64,000 bases of DNA, taken from the IMG/VR virus record IMGVR_UViG_3300037297_000135, positions 62,001-126,000 of that record; one strand, 5' to 3'. The DNA is from a virus. The position numbers were made by a program, and so were the translations under genes. The notes beneath the pieces were generated by a model that saw nothing but the letters and a program-made list of their open reading frames with translations, was not told the DNA's origin and searched no databases. Position 1 is the stretch's first letter. Every line of letters starts with the position of its first letter. Positions 27,385 through 36,332 of the stretch are shown here, in pieces.

Positions 27385-27870
27385 TTACTTAACCACCTCT
27401 TTTTCTATTGCTTCATTAAGCATTTTTTTGTATTTTTCAAATTCTTTTGATTTATACCTATTATGAAACAAATAATCTTTATTGATTATTAAAATGGATG
27501 TAAACATCCATTTTACAATACCACCAGGTAACATCACTCCAAAATATTTGCATAACAAATAAAATTCATAATTTGTTATTGTATAGTTTGTATATTTGTT
27601 TATAAGTATATCAAAATTTATACTTGTAGACACTTTTTCATATTCTTTTTTTGTTTGTTCAAAAAAATCGATTTTTTCAAATTTTACATTTTGTTTTTGA
27701 AAAATCAAAATATTTTTAATTTTTTTAGGTCTTTCTTTTTTAAAAAGATATATTTTGTTTTGTCTGTTTTTTAAGACAATATGTTTTTCATATACCTTAA
27801 AAACTTTGCAAAATATTCTTTTATCTTTTTTTATCAAATTTACAAACTCACCTTCAACTAACATCTTCAT
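27385..27870 (-). CDS. Hypothetical protein
   Basis: 161 residues, Lys-rich, with an N-terminal beta region (LVEGEFVNLI...FCKVFKVYEKHIVLKN) like a small SH3-type barrel and a helical C terminus. It overlaps the ParB-like gene by 17 bases. Not recognised. Confidence 0.6.
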   Translation of the reverse strand: MKMLVEGEFVNLIKKDKRIFCKVFKVYEKHIVLKNRQNKIYLFKKERPKKIKNILIFQKQNVKFEKIDFFEQTKKEYEKVSTSINFDILINKYTNYTITNYEFYLLCKYFGVMLPGGIVKWMFTSILIINKDYLFHNRYKSKEFEKYKKMLNEAIEKEVVK

Positions 27871-28726
27871 CTTTATCTTCCCAATCTCTTACTTCATAAT
27901 TAAATATTCCACGTATATTTAATTTTTTACTATATCCAATATTATAATTATACGCTTTGTGAAAGCCTTCACCATATTGGCGTTGGTTTGAAAAATATCC
28001 TATATCATATAACAATTTGGGATTGTTTTTTAATCTTTTAATGAATTTTTCATGTTCATATCCACGAATCCTCATTAATTTTAACAATGCATAAAATGTC
28101 GATTTGTTATGACTGAATTTTTTATAATCAACTTCAAGAAAATCCATAATTCTATCTGCATTTTGAATTGATTTTTCATAATTAGGTATATTCAAAACAC
28201 CTTTTTTTGATGCATCCAGTATGACATGTGACATTGGTCTATTTGCCAACAGCACAATTATTACAGCTAATGGTATATCTTTGTATTTGTTTTGGAAACC
28301 TTGTGCTATTTCATAATTCTTTTTCCCTTCTTTTAAATATGATTCAAAAAAGTCTTTCAATTTCCAACTTCCATTACAGTCATTAATTCTTCTCATATCA
28401 TTTGCATTAATATTTGGGTTTAATTGAAATACAATTGGTAATTGTGGATATTTATCAGACCCTTTATGTTTTTTGTTATATATCTCTAGTGCTTTTTTTC
28501 TATTTCCACCATCATAAATCATTATCTTACCCTCTTCGATTTTACATATACACACAGTTTCGATGTACCCTTCTTCGAAACTGTGTACAAGTTCATTTAT
28601 TTTATGTGGATTTTCACTTCTATTATATTTATGATTTTCAAAAGCATCAAAATTAAATGATTTATATGTCACAACCTTACTTTTTTCCACATCTACAATT
28701 TTTTTCAATTCTTGATATTCAGTCAT
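27854..28726 (-). CDS. ParB-like nuclease-domain protein
   Basis: 290 residues. The N-terminal part (HKYNRSENPHKINELVHSFEEGY...EGKIMIYDGGNRKKALE) follows the ParB N-terminal pattern, with the R-x-x-N box and the DGGNRK motif. The C terminus is helical with no clear HTH. Such phage proteins may act in partition, DNA modification or as regulators. A second DGNSR protein is encoded at 19391. Confidence 0.65.
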   Translation of the reverse strand: MTEYQELKKIVDVEKSKVVTYKSFNFDAFENHKYNRSENPHKINELVHSFEEGYIETVCICKIEEGKIMIYDGGNRKKALEIYNKKHKGSDKYPQLPIVFQLNPNINANDMRRINDCNGSWKLKDFFESYLKEGKKNYEIAQGFQNKYKDIPLAVIIVLLANRPMSHVILDASKKGVLNIPNYEKSIQNADRIMDFLEVDYKKFSHNKSTFYALLKLMRIRGYEHEKFIKRLKNNPKLLYDIGYFSNQRQYGEGFHKAYNYNIGYSKKLNIRGIFNYEVRDWEDKDEDVS

Positions 28727-29454
28727 TTTTTACACTCCTTAATATTATATTCTTCTAAACCTATTGTTTCTGGTTCTTCATTGTATTCATCATACGATTT
28801 TTCTATAATTGTATCATGTATATCACTTTCAAAATCTACAAATTTAATATTGTACCAATTCCCTCCTTTCGGTAAAACCGAAACAAACTTCATTGAATTT
28901 ATTTTATTCAATTGTGCTTCTTTTGTGTGTTCAGTTCTAAATATTTTTTCAATTTCATTTGCTAAAATTGCTTTAATTTCTGTGATTTTTAACGAGTCAA
29001 TATATTTAAGCTTTTCACTATTCAAAATTTTTTCAATCTTAAAAACATATCCATCTTTATGATTTTCTAAGATATATTCTTCAAATTTTTCCGAAGATAT
29101 ATTTTTAATACAATGAACAAATTCATCGTATTTATCTACATGGATTGAGCAACTATCTATAAGTATTTGTTTTAATTCTTTAATTTTATTCATTCTTAAA
29201 TCTAAAAAATCAAAAACAAACAATACGATTTCACCTAAAGTCTTTTTTTCGCCTAAATACACAAATTCTTTTTCAAAAATATTTTTGTTGACCATGAATG
29301 AATTAAATAAACTTTCAATCAATTCATCATTAATCATTGAAAATCCAAAATTTTCATAGATGCTTTTGATTCCAGATAGCATGAAGTTAAAATCATTTTT
29401 GTCTTCTTGTTGCAAATTTTTTGTTAATTCTTCAACTTTTGTCATATTATACAT
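28723..29454 (-). CDS. Hypothetical protein beside the ParB-like gene
   Basis: About 243 residues, largely helical and acidic, with NKIKELKQILIDSCS in the middle and an acidic Glu-rich end. The ATG at 29454 is preferred because GAGGA precedes it; an in-frame ATG lies at 29469. It overlaps the ParB-like gene by 4 bases, suggesting joint action. Not recognised. Confidence 0.6.
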   Translation of the reverse strand: MYNMTKVEELTKNLQQEDKNDFNFMLSGIKSIYENFGFSMINDELIESLFNSFMVNKNIFEKEFVYLGEKKTLGEIVLFVFDFLDLRMNKIKELKQILIDSCSIHVDKYDEFVHCIKNISSEKFEEYILENHKDGYVFKIEKILNSEKLKYIDSLKITEIKAILANEIEKIFRTEHTKEAQLNKINSMKFVSVLPKGGNWYNIKFVDFESDIHDTIIEKSYDEYNEEPETIGLEEYNIKECKK

Positions 29455-29484
29455 TTTTTTATTCCTCATTTCATATATTTTTGT

Positions 29485-29661
29485 TTATTTTCTTTCTTTT
29501 ATATTCACTTCATTACTAGCATATGGTTCTATTGCTATATTCCCATATGGCATATTTATTTCAATTGTTTTATCTTTTTTTATTTTTACATTTACTTCAA
29601 AATCTTCATCAACACAAACTAATTTATATGTTGTATTAATATCTAATTCTATTTTTTTCAT
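29485..29661 (-). CDS. Small beta-rich protein
   Basis: 58 residues (MKKIELDINTTYKLV start, then V-N-V-K-I-K-K strands), with GGGAGAAA just before the ATG. It fills the gap between two minus-strand genes. Function unknown. Confidence 0.5.
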   Translation of the reverse strand: MKKIELDINTTYKLVCVDEDFEVNVKIKKDKTIEINMPYGNIAIEPYASNEVNIKERK

Positions 29662-29726
29662 TTTCTCCCTCTTTTCTTTTTTTGAATTTTAAAATCTTTT
29701 CATTCATAAAAATCAATCCCCTTTAA

Positions 29727-30146
29727 TTATATAAATTTATTCAGTTTTATTATATCAAAATCATCAATTGTATTATTATATTTTATTATTGAAAAATATT
29801 TTTTATTAATTATAATTTTAATATTTTCAGTATAATTACTTATTAAAATAAATTTTAAATAATATTTTTCATCTAATTCATTATTTAAAAAATCTTCTTC
29901 CTTAAAATTATCATCTTCTATATCTATTTGGAAATCAAATTTGTTATTTCTATATTTTTTTAAAATTTTTATATCGACATTTAAATCATCATATGTTTTA
30001 TACATTTTTTCTAAACTTTCAATTTTTAAATTTATAAAATTTTCTATTTTATTTTCATTAGTTTGATATCGATTAACATAAAAAAATATAGCATATGAAA
30101 TCAATATTAAACTAAATATCAAATACATTATATTTATTTTTCTCAT
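29727..30146 (-). CDS. Single-pass membrane or exported protein
   Basis: 139 residues: a basic start and one hydrophobic helix (about residues 7-25), then a hydrophilic, acidic domain with strands near the end. The lack of a clear cleavage site suggests an N-terminal anchor with the domain outside the cell. Not recognised. Confidence 0.6.
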   Translation of the reverse strand: MRKINIMYLIFSLILISYAIFFYVNRYQTNENKIENFINLKIESLEKMYKTYDDLNVDIKILKKYRNNKFDFQIDIEDDNFKEEDFLNNELDEKYYLKFILISNYTENIKIIINKKYFSIIKYNNTIDDFDIIKLNKFI

Positions 30147-30160
30147 GAAATCAATTCCTT

Positions 30161-30502
30161 TTATTTTTTTATTTGTCTAAACAACAATTCATTTTCAAAA
30201 ACCGACATCATAAAATGATTTTTTATTTTTTGTGTGTTTATCGAGTTATACCAACTTGGTGAAATTGTTTTACAATCATACAAAATTGAATATGGTATCG
30301 AATCTTTTTCATTAATTTTTATCCAATTTACTAAAGCAAATGGTTTACCTTCTGAAAAAGCACCATGCAAAAGCAAATCGTTCCAAATCAACAATATTTG
30401 ATTTGTGATTTTTACTTTGATATATTTGTTATTCAAATCATTTTTCAATTTTACGATGTCTAAAACTTCAAAAGCAGATTTTATATTTATATTGTATTCC
30501 AT
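30161..30502 (-). CDS. Hypothetical protein
   Basis: 113 residues, mixed alpha/beta, with VKITNQILLIWNDLLLHGAF in the middle. No cysteine cluster or membrane segment. It shares the I-L-L-I-W-N/H pattern faintly with the protein at 31841, so the two may be related folds. Function unknown. Confidence 0.55.
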   Translation of the reverse strand: MEYNINIKSAFEVLDIVKLKNDLNNKYIKVKITNQILLIWNDLLLHGAFSEGKPFALVNWIKINEKDSIPYSILYDCKTISPSWYNSINTQKIKNHFMMSVFENELLFRQIKK

Positions 30503-30528
30503 TTTATTCCCCTCATATTTTACATATA

Positions 30529-31221
30529 TTATACATTATCTCTATTTGTTTTAAAACCTCTTATTGTTTCAATTATATCAAAATCATCATTCATTTTATT
30601 TAAATTTTGATATGCTTGCCGATTGTCTCCATCAATCAGCATACATATGCAGCTTTTCAGATTTTCAATCTCCATTTTTTGCTCAATCAGTATTTCAAAC
30701 ATCCCATATATCCCTAATTCACTTAACTTTTGTTGCATGAGTTTTTTGATTTTTAAATCTTTTTTCTTTTGTTCCTGTTCCAGTTTTTTTACTGTTTCCA
30801 ATCTAAATTCAAGCAATTCATCGTACCAATCTTCAAAACCATCTGTATCTTCAATTTCCCAACAACCATCATTTAGCCATTGGTTTTTCAAATTTTCTAC
30901 TTGTTTAGGTGTTTTTTCTTGATGCAATGCCATTGGTCTTAAAATCAATTTACAGTCATTGCAATACATGTATTCATTATTAAATTCATCATCCCATATT
31001 TTCAAATGTTTTTTACATTCTGGACATTTGGGATAATTTTTTTCTAGCTCTTCTTTCAATTCAATTTCATCAAACATATCTTTATTTAGATTATGTGCTA
31101 AAACTTTTACTTGTGTTCCACCATACCAATGTCGCAATATATCACGACATTGGGCATCATATTCATCTGTTTTGTCTTCAAAACTTTTAAATGGTCTTTC
31201 TTTCATTTTTATTGGGTTCAA
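30529..31221 (-). CDS. Zinc-ribbon and coiled-coil protein
   Basis: 230 residues. A four-Cys ribbon (C-P-E-C...C-N-D-C, about residues 40-65) is followed by a Trp/Asp-rich stretch (ENLKNQWLNDGCWEIEDTDG) and a long Lys/Glu coiled coil. The start is TTG, with GGAGAG about 10 bases before it. A nucleic-acid-binding or adaptor role is possible but not shown. Confidence 0.55.
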   Translation of the reverse strand: MNPIKMKERPFKSFEDKTDEYDAQCRDILRHWYGGTQVKVLAHNLNKDMFDEIELKEELEKNYPKCPECKKHLKIWDDEFNNEYMYCNDCKLILRPMALHQEKTPKQVENLKNQWLNDGCWEIEDTDGFEDWYDELLEFRLETVKKLEQEQKKKDLKIKKLMQQKLSELGIYGMFEILIEQKMEIENLKSCICMLIDGDNRQAYQNLNKMNDDFDIIETIRGFKTNRDNV

Positions 31222-31226
31222 TCAAA

Positions 31227-31844
31227 TCACTCTCCTCTAATTAATTCTTCTATGCTTATTTCATTTTTTAAATATTTTTTTATTCTTGTTTTTCCATTGC
31301 TATCAAAATTATCACATATTTTTTCTTTTTGTCCGTCTTCTTTGATTACATAAAAATATCTATAATCATTTTTCCAACTGCCTGCTTCTCTTTCTTCAAT
31401 TATATCTCCTACTTCAGCAAAATATTTTCCTGAAACTGTTACTTCTTTTTTACCATATGTTTTATCCAAATCAAAAAATTCTCTTTCAAAATTACCTTTA
31501 TCATTTAATTTGATTTTTGCTGCATATGGTATACCTTTTCTTGAATCATTTGTTACTTCAAAATTGAATTCAAATTGTTTTGATTTTATATTTCCATTAT
31601 TTTTATTATTTAAAACCATTTTTTCACAATATTCATTTAAATCTACTTTATATATATCTTCAACAACCATTTTTATTTCTTCTCCATATCCTATTATTCC
31701 ATGCCAACTAAAATATTCATTTAGAATATTATCTTTAGACATTTTGTTAATTCTTTCATCATTCGAATTGTCATTTTCTTCTAAACCCATTCTTTTTCTA
31801 ATTGCTTTAAGAATATATTCAGGATATTTAATTTCTTCTTTCAT
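31227..31844 (-). CDS. Hypothetical protein
   Basis: 205 residues. The N terminus (YPEYILKAIRKRMGLEENDNS...NILNEYFSWHGIIGYG) recurs in many small phage proteins of unknown function as I remember them. The C-terminal half is beta-rich (VTVSGKYFAEVGDIIEE). It overlaps the upstream gene by 4 bases. Confidence 0.55.
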   Translation of the reverse strand: MKEEIKYPEYILKAIRKRMGLEENDNSNDERINKMSKDNILNEYFSWHGIIGYGEEIKMVVEDIYKVDLNEYCEKMVLNNKNNGNIKSKQFEFNFEVTNDSRKGIPYAAKIKLNDKGNFEREFFDLDKTYGKKEVTVSGKYFAEVGDIIEEREAGSWKNDYRYFYVIKEDGQKEKICDNFDSNGKTRIKKYLKNEISIEELIRGE

Positions 31845-32158
31845 TTTTTATCATTCTCCTTTTTTTTAATATTTTTATCAATTTCCATCTTGCATTCTTT
31901 ACAAATTGTATAATATTCATTATCTTCACCAATTTTATTTTTTTTAAATTGGTGACCACAATATTCACAAAAAAATGTTTCTGTGATTTCATAGGCATTT
32001 GAAGCTGTTTGATTTATTTTAACATTTTTGTTTCCAGAAATATAAATTGCTGTATTGTTTGTATTATGCCAAATTAAAAAAATAATTCCATTAAATTTTA
32101 TTTCTATTGCACCTTTTATGTTAAATTTACCAATACTTTGATTAATTTTTAATTCCAT
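31841..32158 (-). CDS. Zinc-ribbon protein
   Basis: 105 residues: a beta-rich N-terminal half (GIIFLIWHN...YISGNKNVKI) followed by a clear ribbon C-E-Y-C-G-H-Q-F...C-K-E-C. It is the first protein gene downstream of the tRNA-Arg(ACG) gene. Function unknown. Confidence 0.6.
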   Translation of the reverse strand: MELKINQSIGKFNIKGAIEIKFNGIIFLIWHNTNNTAIYISGNKNVKINQTASNAYEITETFFCEYCGHQFKKNKIGEDNEYYTICKECKMEIDKNIKKKENDKK

Positions 32159-32195
32159 AAAATCACTCCATTATATTTATTTTTTTTTAAACAAT

Positions 32196-32267
32196 ACGTC
32201 TAACAGGAATCGAACCTGTAGCTCTTGATTCGTAATCAAGTATTTTATCCATTAAACTATAGACGTT
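32196..32267 (-). tRNA. tRNA-Arg (anticodon ACG)
   Basis: The reverse strand gives acceptor ACGTCTA/TAGACGT, anticodon arm CTTGA-TTACGAA-TCAAG and T loop TTCGATT in a perfect stem. CCA is not encoded. A34 would need conversion to inosine to read CGN codons. It lies inside the minus-strand operon between two protein genes. Confidence 0.9.
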
Positions 32268-32277
32268 TTTATAAATT

Positions 32278-33042
32278 TTAAATATAATGCTTTGCCTGGA
32301 TTATATATTTAAAATCATTCAATTCTTTTTGATATGATGAATTAAATTCTTCAATCGAATGAATTTTATCTCTCATAATTGAAGCATTGTTCATCAAAAC
32401 ATATCTATCATTGTATTTTTTAAAAAATCCAATATCATATCCTGATTCATGATTAATCCTGATAATTTTTAAAATATTTGTTTCTTCATATGAATCAAAA
32501 TATTCATTTATATTTTTTTGAAATGTTTTTTCATCTGACAACAACAATGCTTTATTTAGCATATGATTGTAAATCCTTTCAAATTCATACAAATACAATT
32601 CTGCCTGTTCACGAATTGCATTGCAATCATACATATTCATACCATTATACAGCAAATCGTATGTGATATATACATTTTTATCTATTAGACTTTGAATGTA
32701 TTGCTCGTATGAGTTTTCATGTTTTTCATTGTTTTTGAAAACATAATCCTTCATTTTTATAAAATATATATCTTTGATTGCAATCCTTAAAAATTCAAGC
32801 CTGTGAACAGCTTTAATTCTTTCTTTTTCTGGAATGATTTTCCCTAAATTCAAAATACCAGAATATGCATTTTTTAAATATATCAAAATATATTTTTGCT
32901 CAATTTTGATTATATAAAAATCATAATTCATTGTTCTTTCAATTAAAAAATTTTCAAACCATTTTAAAGCTGATTCAAAACTATCAGCTTCAATTTTACA
33001 AATTTCTTTCGCTTCATTAGACAACAACATATATTCTTTCAT
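32278..33042 (-). CDS. Hypothetical protein
   Basis: About 254 residues, helical, rich in E, K and Y (MKEYMLLSNEAKEIC start). This ATG is chosen because GGAGGG stands just before it; an in-frame ATG lies at 33084. It is preceded by a conserved 34-base motif shared with two other sites, and so probably starts a transcript. Not recognised. Confidence 0.6.
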   Translation of the reverse strand: MKEYMLLSNEAKEICKIEADSFESALKWFENFLIERTMNYDFYIIKIEQKYILIYLKNAYSGILNLGKIIPEKERIKAVHRLEFLRIAIKDIYFIKMKDYVFKNNEKHENSYEQYIQSLIDKNVYITYDLLYNGMNMYDCNAIREQAELYLYEFERIYNHMLNKALLLSDEKTFQKNINEYFDSYEETNILKIIRINHESGYDIGFFKKYNDRYVLMNNASIMRDKIHSIEEFNSSYQKELNDFKYIIQAKHYI

Positions 33043-33089
33043 CCTCAAAACCCTCCATTTTATTTGATTTTTTGACATAGTCAAATTTC

Positions 33090-33123
33090 GCTCAAAAACA
33101 TACCTAGAATTGATTCAAATTTT
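33090..33123 (-). promoter_or_regulatory. Conserved 34-base upstream motif, copy 1
   Basis: Read on the minus strand: AAATTTGAATCAATTCTAGG, then TATG and TTTTTGAGC. The same pattern occurs at 35688-35721 (minus) and 47361-47393 (plus). Position just before a gene after a gap suggests a phage-type promoter or leader element. Confidence 0.5.
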
Positions 33124-33216
33124 AAAGGTAAAATTACTCTCAAACTTTTTTTTAATAGATTTAAGATATGGTTTTGTTTGAATCTTTTGACAAATATTCA
33201 AATTTTATTATTTTAC

Positions 33217-33248
33217 TATAGAATATAGAAAATTTTCTATATTCTATA
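33217..33248 (-). terminator. Perfect 32-base palindrome, likely transcription terminator
   Basis: TATAGAATATAGAAAA is followed by its exact reverse complement, in the gap between two minus-strand genes. No long T run follows, so it may be a processing or protein-binding site instead. Confidence 0.4.
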
Positions 33249-33284
33249 TAAAACAACAAAAACAAAAGTTTGATTCAGGTTTAA

Positions 33285-33665
33285 CTAATTGTATTCTAAT
33301 TCTTTGAATTTATCCAGAAATTCAGATAAATATATATTTTGGTATTTTTTAAACATTGAAGATATTTCAAGTTCAATATTTGCTATTGTATATTTATCTG
33401 GAATTTCACAAACAAAATAACTTGATGTATCGTCTAGTTGTGCATATATACAACTATTTTTGGTATAAAAATCTATGATTTTTACTCCATCTTTGTAATG
33501 TGCAACTTCGAAATTTTGATTGATTTCGAATGATGGTTTTGACGTTTGAGCTTGTTGGTGTTGTTGTTCGCTACATGATACGAAAACCATAGCAGCAATA
33601 GGAATCAAAACACATAAAGCACATAAAATTGTAAAATTGATTTTTGATATTTTTTTTGTTTTCAT
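33285..33665 (-). CDS. Probable lipoprotein
   Basis: 126 residues. The N terminus KTKKISK is followed by about 18 hydrophobic residues ending in VFVSC, a lipobox-like site, then a Gln/Ser linker and a hydrophilic domain. It would be exported and anchored on the outer face of the host membrane, perhaps for superinfection control. Function unknown. Confidence 0.55.
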   Translation of the reverse strand: MKTKKISKINFTILCALCVLIPIAAMVFVSCSEQQHQQAQTSKPSFEINQNFEVAHYKDGVKIIDFYTKNSCIYAQLDDTSSYFVCEIPDKYTIANIELEISSMFKKYQNIYLSEFLDKFKELEYN

Positions 33666-33684
33666 TTAAAAACACTCTCCTTTT

Positions 33685-33996
33685 TTATATTATTTCAATA
33701 TCTGTAATTTTTACTTTTATGGAATCTCTGTTTATGATTGTGTCATATACATTCCCATGTATATTTTTTATAACTTCATATTCTCCGACAGTTTCAAAAA
33801 CATAATTTGTATATTCAGTTGGGTTTCCATCTTCATATTTTGTAGGAAAACTATAACTTCCTTTTAAAACTTTATCATGTTTTCCTATTTCCAAATCAAA
33901 AACAGCATCATCAAAATAATACTCTATCCCTAATATTTTTATATCTTCATGAATATCATCCAACATATATTCATTTCCTATTTTTATTTCTTCCAT
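33685..33996 (-). CDS. Hypothetical beta-rich protein
   Basis: 103 residues, acidic, with many D-I and K-I strands (MLDDIHEDIKILGIEYYFDDAV). No membrane or zinc motifs. Preceded by AAAGGAGAG. Not recognised. Confidence 0.55.
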   Translation of the reverse strand: MEEIKIGNEYMLDDIHEDIKILGIEYYFDDAVFDLEIGKHDKVLKGSYSFPTKYEDGNPTEYTNYVFETVGEYEVIKNIHGNVYDTIINRDSIKVKITDIEII

Positions 33997-34020
33997 TTTT
34001 TAACACTCTCCTTTTTATTT

Positions 34021-34266
34021 TTAAGCATATTTATATTGATTTATTACATTATTATCTTTTATATTTATTAAGATTTCATTGTATTGTTTTATGAAATCTT
34101 TTGTATTTACCAAAGTTATATAATATCTAATATACAACCTTTTATTCTTTGATATTTCAACTACAAAACCATTTGAAACAGTTCTGTTTTTGTATAAAAC
34201 TATTTCAAATGCATTTCTAACTTGATACCAATAAATAAAATTTTTGTTAATGTTTTTAATTTGCAT
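34021..34266 (-). CDS. Hypothetical protein
   Basis: 81 residues, basic and Tyr-rich, with three predicted strands (FEIVLYKNRT, FVVEISKNK, LYIRYYITLV). Preceded by GGAGGGAAAC. Function unknown. Confidence 0.55.
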   Translation of the reverse strand: MQIKNINKNFIYWYQVRNAFEIVLYKNRTVSNGFVVEISKNKRLYIRYYITLVNTKDFIKQYNEILINIKDNNVINQYKYA

Positions 34267-34303
34267 ATAGTTTCCCTCCGTTTATTTTTATATATATACA
34301 AAA

Positions 34304-34344
34304 TTATACACTAATATCAAATTTTAATTAATACTAGTGTATAA
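34304..34344 (-). repeat. Intergenic hairpin
   Basis: TTATACACTA and TAGTGTATAA form a 10-bp stem around a 21-base AT loop in the gap between two minus-strand genes. It may be a terminator or processing stem. Confidence 0.5.
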
Positions 34345-34371
34345 AATGTAAAAAATTTTTAATTTTATTTT

Positions 34372-34683
34372 TTAATTCCAGGTCTTTTTATACCAATATT
34401 TTGTCAATGCACCTTTCCCCATATTATATATAAATTCAGTTATACCAGATTTTTCCATGTTAAATGTTTCCATAGCATGTTTTACACATTTTGTTGACCA
34501 TGTTACTATTTTGCCATTATATTTACAAAAACATGGCTTTTTAAATTCTTTTGCTTCTTTTTTTATTTCTTCTTTGTCTTTATCATCAATCCAAATAAAC
34601 CCTATATATTGTTCATTTGAATTGTTTGTGCAAAAAACATTTATTTCTTTTTCTTTTATTTCAAAAAATTCAATCTTGTTCAT
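34372..34683 (-). CDS. Hypothetical protein
   Basis: 103 residues. Contains FIWIDDKDKEEIKKEAKEF, a helix, then FCKYNGKIVTWSTKCVKHAM and a C-terminal GKGALTKYWYKKTW. Four bases separate it from the upstream gene. Not recognised. Confidence 0.55.
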   Translation of the reverse strand: MNKIEFFEIKEKEINVFCTNNSNEQYIGFIWIDDKDKEEIKKEAKEFKKPCFCKYNGKIVTWSTKCVKHAMETFNMEKSGITEFIYNMGKGALTKYWYKKTWN

Positions 34684-34686
34684 TTT

Positions 34687-35652
34687 TCAACCTCCGTGTA
34701 ATTTTAGATTTTTGTAAAAATCAATTATTTTATGACAATCTTTTATCTTTAAAAATAAAGATGAAAAATCTTCATTGTTTTCAATCCAAAACCCTTCACT
34801 GCCTACTATGTCTTGGTATTGAACACTTGTATTATATTTTATACAAGTATATCTTGATATTCTACATTCGATTAATTCATTCAACAATTCTGGTAAATTT
34901 AAATCAATTTTTAAAGTCTTTTTGTCATTACATAAAATTTGATTGCAAGAATCAAAATATACATATGTAAAATTTTCAGTTTTTAATGTATGTTTTTTTT
35001 CATTGAATTGTAACCAAATAAAACTAAATAATTTCCATGCAATTATACCAAATATTTCCACCTTTATATTTATATTATTTTTCTTGTAACTTTCTATTAT
35101 TCTTTTAACAAAATCTTCATCTTTTTGATTAAAATACAATACATCAATTATCATTTTATTTGATTTTATAATTTTGTATTTATAGACCATTGAGTCAAAA
35201 TTTAATGATAGACTTTCATGAAAGTCTATCATATTAAACAAATATATAAACAAATTGTACATTTTTATTGCTTTATGGTTTATTTTGCTTTTTTCTAGTG
35301 CTTGTTTTCTATGATAACCAATTTCTTTCAATCCATTTATTTGAGCTACACAATGGTTATGTAGCAATATAAAAGGATTAATTATTTTGTCTGAATCAAT
35401 ATCTTTATCAATCTCAAATTTAAATCTTCTTTTAAATCTTAAATTTCCATAGTTTACATAAATATTGATGTAAACATTAAAACATGGATTTTCTTTCAAT
35501 TTTGAAATAATATTATTTATCCAATATTGTTTTAAAATTTCATAATTTTTAAATTCAACTGCAGCATTTAAAACAGATGAATTTAAAACTATTTTAACAT
35601 CTACCTTATTTTTTTGTTTTTGCATTTGTTTTATTATATTTATATTTTTCAT
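34687..35652 (-). CDS. Hypothetical protein, first gene of a transcript
   Basis: 321 residues, the largest unknown of this block: basic, with beta-rich ends and a His/Cys segment in the middle (FILLHNHCVAQINGL). No known motif recognised. It follows conserved motif copy 2 and a 9-bp hairpin TATCATTTT...AAAATGATA just before its AAGGGGATGA ribosome site, so it probably heads its own mRNA. Confidence 0.6.
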   Translation of the reverse strand: MKNINIIKQMQKQKNKVDVKIVLNSSVLNAAVEFKNYEILKQYWINNIISKLKENPCFNVYINIYVNYGNLRFKRRFKFEIDKDIDSDKIINPFILLHNHCVAQINGLKEIGYHRKQALEKSKINHKAIKMYNLFIYLFNMIDFHESLSLNFDSMVYKYKIIKSNKMIIDVLYFNQKDEDFVKRIIESYKKNNINIKVEIFGIIAWKLFSFIWLQFNEKKHTLKTENFTYVYFDSCNQILCNDKKTLKIDLNLPELLNELIECRISRYTCIKYNTSVQYQDIVGSEGFWIENNEDFSSLFLKIKDCHKIIDFYKNLKLHGG

Positions 35653-35687
35653 TTATATCATCCCCTTTTTTAGTATATCATTTTAAA

Positions 35688-35721
35688 GCTCAAAATGATA
35701 CCTACAATCGATTTAAATTTT
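35688..35721 (-). promoter_or_regulatory. Conserved 34-base upstream motif, copy 2
   Basis: Minus-strand reading: AAATTTAAATCGATTGTAGG, then TATC and ATTTTGAGC, followed by TTTAAAA as in copy 3 at 47361. It lies about 40 bases before the start of the 34687-35652 gene. Confidence 0.5.
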
Positions 35722-35798
35722 TATAGTATATTTATATTATTTTTTAATTTAAATCAATTGTACATACAATTTTGAATGCATTTTTATGAAAACATTTT

Positions 35799-35828
35799 AG
35801 GGTTAAATTTAAAATCAAATTTAACCCT
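35799..35828 (-). terminator. Terminator hairpin
   Basis: AGGGTTAAATTT and AAATTTAACCCT form a 12-bp stem with a 6-base loop, followed on the minus strand by AAAATGTTTT. It lies just after the stop of the 35838 gene and before the promoter-like motif at 35688. Confidence 0.6.
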
Positions 35829-35837
35829 GTTTTTGGA

Positions 35838-36214
35838 CTATGAAATCAATTTCAGCGTGTCAAATTTCGGAAGATAAAACATTCTGTTTTTATATATATT
35901 TTCATAGTCTTTTTTGCCTGAAAAAGATTCGCAAACGGTTTTTTCTTCATTGTTTAAATCATTGTATTCTTTTTCACCAAATCCATCAAAAAGCCAATTT
36001 TTGCGTTTTCCTGCAAATATATTGAGTTTTTTGATTAGTTCTTTATCTTTCCATTCTATATGACATGTACCTTTTTTATAAAAGGTTACATACCAAAACT
36101 CACATTCAATCTTTCTAGTTTTTTGAATGTTTTCAGCAATTTGCAAAGCTTGTTCAAGATTAATTGTTTTTGAATCAATTTTGGAAAAGTTTTTAAATTT
36201 TCTTTGTTAATCAT
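35838..36214 (-). pseudogene. Small gene with apparent frameshift near its start
   Basis: The ATG at 36214 (after AAAGGGGAAA) reads MINKENLKTF. A change of frame near 36188 then gives SKIDSKTINLEQALQIAENI and continues to the end at 35838, a natural-looking protein of about 125 residues. In the ATG frame the product stops after about 40 residues. The intact downstream frame has no ATG start, only a TTG at 36146. It could be a real one-base indel, a sequence error, or frameshifting at the A/T runs. Confidence 0.5.
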
Positions 36215-36261
36215 ATTACATTTCCCCTTTTTATTAATATAAAGTCTTATAAAGACTTTAT

Positions 36262-36291
36262 CAACTATACAAAAAAAACTTTGTATAGTTG
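36262..36291 (-). repeat. Intergenic hairpins before the 35838 gene
   Basis: CAACTATACAAA pairs with TTTGTATAGTTG (12 bp). Adjacent AAAGTCTT/AAGACTTT (36241-36259) forms a second hairpin. They stand between the 36333 stop and the next ribosome site, as the repeated elements further right do. Confidence 0.6.
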
Positions 36292-36332
36292 TAAAATTTT
36301 CATAAGTTTTAAAAACCAGATAAATATTAAAA

